Below the pieces are notes generated by a model. It worked only from the letters and a program-made list of their open reading frames with translations. It was not told the origin of the DNA and made no database searches. From Enterovirga rhinocerotis (lineage in GTDB: Bacteria > Pseudomonadota > Alphaproteobacteria > Rhizobiales > Beijerinckiaceae), in NCBI RefSeq assembly GCF_004363955.1, contig NZ_SNZR01000011.1:2046001-2110000 (forward strand): a stretch of DNA of 64,000 nucleotides. The letters are read 5' to 3'. Position 1 is the stretch's first letter; each line of letters starts with the position of its first letter. This document shows positions 63,561-64,000 of the stretch, piece after piece. A program made the position numbers and the translations under genes.

Positions 63561-64000
63561 TCAGGCCGCGATGGACATGTGCGGCTCGGCCGCCCGGACG
63601 TCCGCGTCGACATGGTCGGCGAAGCGCTTGAAGTTCTGCTGGAACATCTCGAGCAACTGCTTGGCGGTCTCGGCGAAGGCCGCTTTGTCCTGCCAGGTCT
63701 TGACCGGGTAGAGGATGTGCGGCTCGACGCCCGGCACCGAGGTGGGAACGGCGAAGCCGAAATAGGGGTCGCGCCGGAAATCGGCCTTGGCGAGAGAGCC
63801 GTCGAGGGCCGCCGTCAGCAGCCGCCGCGTCACGCGGATCGGCATGCGGCGGCCGCCCGTCGCGACACCACCGCCCGTCCAGCCCGTGTTCACGAGCCAG
63901 CAATCGACGTGGTGCCGGCCGATCAGCTCGCGCAGCAGGTTGCCGTAGACGGAGGGATGGCGCGGCATGAAGGGAGCGCCGAAACAGGTCGAGAAGGTGG
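63561..64000 (-). CDS. pckA: Phosphoenolpyruvate carboxykinase (ATP), C-terminal part
   Basis: The last 146 residues of ATP-dependent PEPCK, which converts oxaloacetate to phosphoenolpyruvate in gluconeogenesis. The frame enters from beyond base 64000 as [19 protein letters not shown] and continues with [37 protein letters not shown] and the C-terminal [18 protein letters not shown]. The [12 protein letters not shown] and NTGWTGG motifs are diagnostic. The gene is cut by the window edge, not broken. Confidence 0.96.
   Translation of the reverse strand, partial: TFSTCFGAPFMPRHPSVYGNLLRELIGRHHVDCWLVNTGWTGGGVATGGRRMPIRVTRRLLTAALDGSLAKADFRRDPYFGFAVPTSVPGVEPHILYPVKTWQDKAAFAETAKQLLEMFQQNFKRFADHVDADVRAAEPHMSIAA

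Overview
The window is GC-rich (about two-thirds G+C by eye, with strongly GC-biased third codon positions) and reads as chromosomal DNA of an alphaproteobacterium, most likely order Hyphomicrobiales (Rhizobiales), perhaps near Methylobacteriaceae. This rests on the gene families present: DUF4167, DUF992 and DUF3775 proteins, a two-domain cold-shock protein with a Gly/Arg-rich linker, a PaaX-type regulator, a GTP-cyclohydrolase-II-like URC1 protein, and LivGFKHM transporters. The genus is inference. The bias also produces many long antisense open frames, which were left out.

Layout. 1-1.8 kb: end of a secreted protein, a NUDIX hydrolase and a double cold-shock protein with its own terminator and a candidate promoter. 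1.8-9 kb: an exopolysaccharide locus. Four leftward genes encode an export lipoprotein, a glycosyltransferase, a priming undecaprenyl-phosphate glycosylphosphotransferase and a Wzy/WaaL-like protein. They diverge from a Wzz/BY-kinase-like chain-length protein across a perfect 7-bp inverted repeat. 9-22 kb: housekeeping and metabolic genes, including an enolase-superfamily enzyme, a DsbD/ScsB-like reductase with its partner redoxin, methylmalonyl-CoA mutase small subunit, a Tyr/Arg-rich small secreted protein, a URC1-like protein, a PAP2 phosphatase and an aspartate aminotransferase. 22-25 kb: a patchy segment with a DUF1835 gene, an orphan gene and a kptA broken by a one-base deletion. 25-33 kb: fadD, moeB, an interspersed inverted repeat, then a leftward pheS-x-y-pheT operon in which two small genes (one HEPN-like) sit between the synthetase subunits. 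A SEC-C protein and a small acidic protein follow. 34-40 kb: a complete branched-chain-amino-acid-type ABC operon with two paralogous binding proteins, each followed by a perfect intercistronic hairpin. 40-43 kb: an orphan pair of Dpp/Opp-type permeases and a PaaX-family regulator. 43-48.7 kb: two tandem RTX metalloproteases (serralysin-like) sharing a C-terminal tail. 48.8 kb: tRNA-Arg(TCG). 49-52 kb: a DUF4167 protein, a small secreted protein and a GST. 52-56.1 kb: a 1367-residue STAND NTPase (SSPGDV N-terminus, nSTAND1 NTPase, membrane helix, TPR array), the best candidate for an undescribed signalling or defence protein. 56-62.6 kb: thpR, then a heavy-metal RND efflux operon flanked by His-containing periplasmic proteins. 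62.6-64 kb: an LssY-C protein and the 3' part of pckA.

Functionally the window combines surface polysaccharide synthesis, solute uptake, metal efflux and secreted proteases with core translation genes. The less conventional items are the STAND protein, the genes inserted between pheS and pheT, the degenerate kinase domain on the polysaccharide co-polymerase, and the paired post-binding-protein hairpins.
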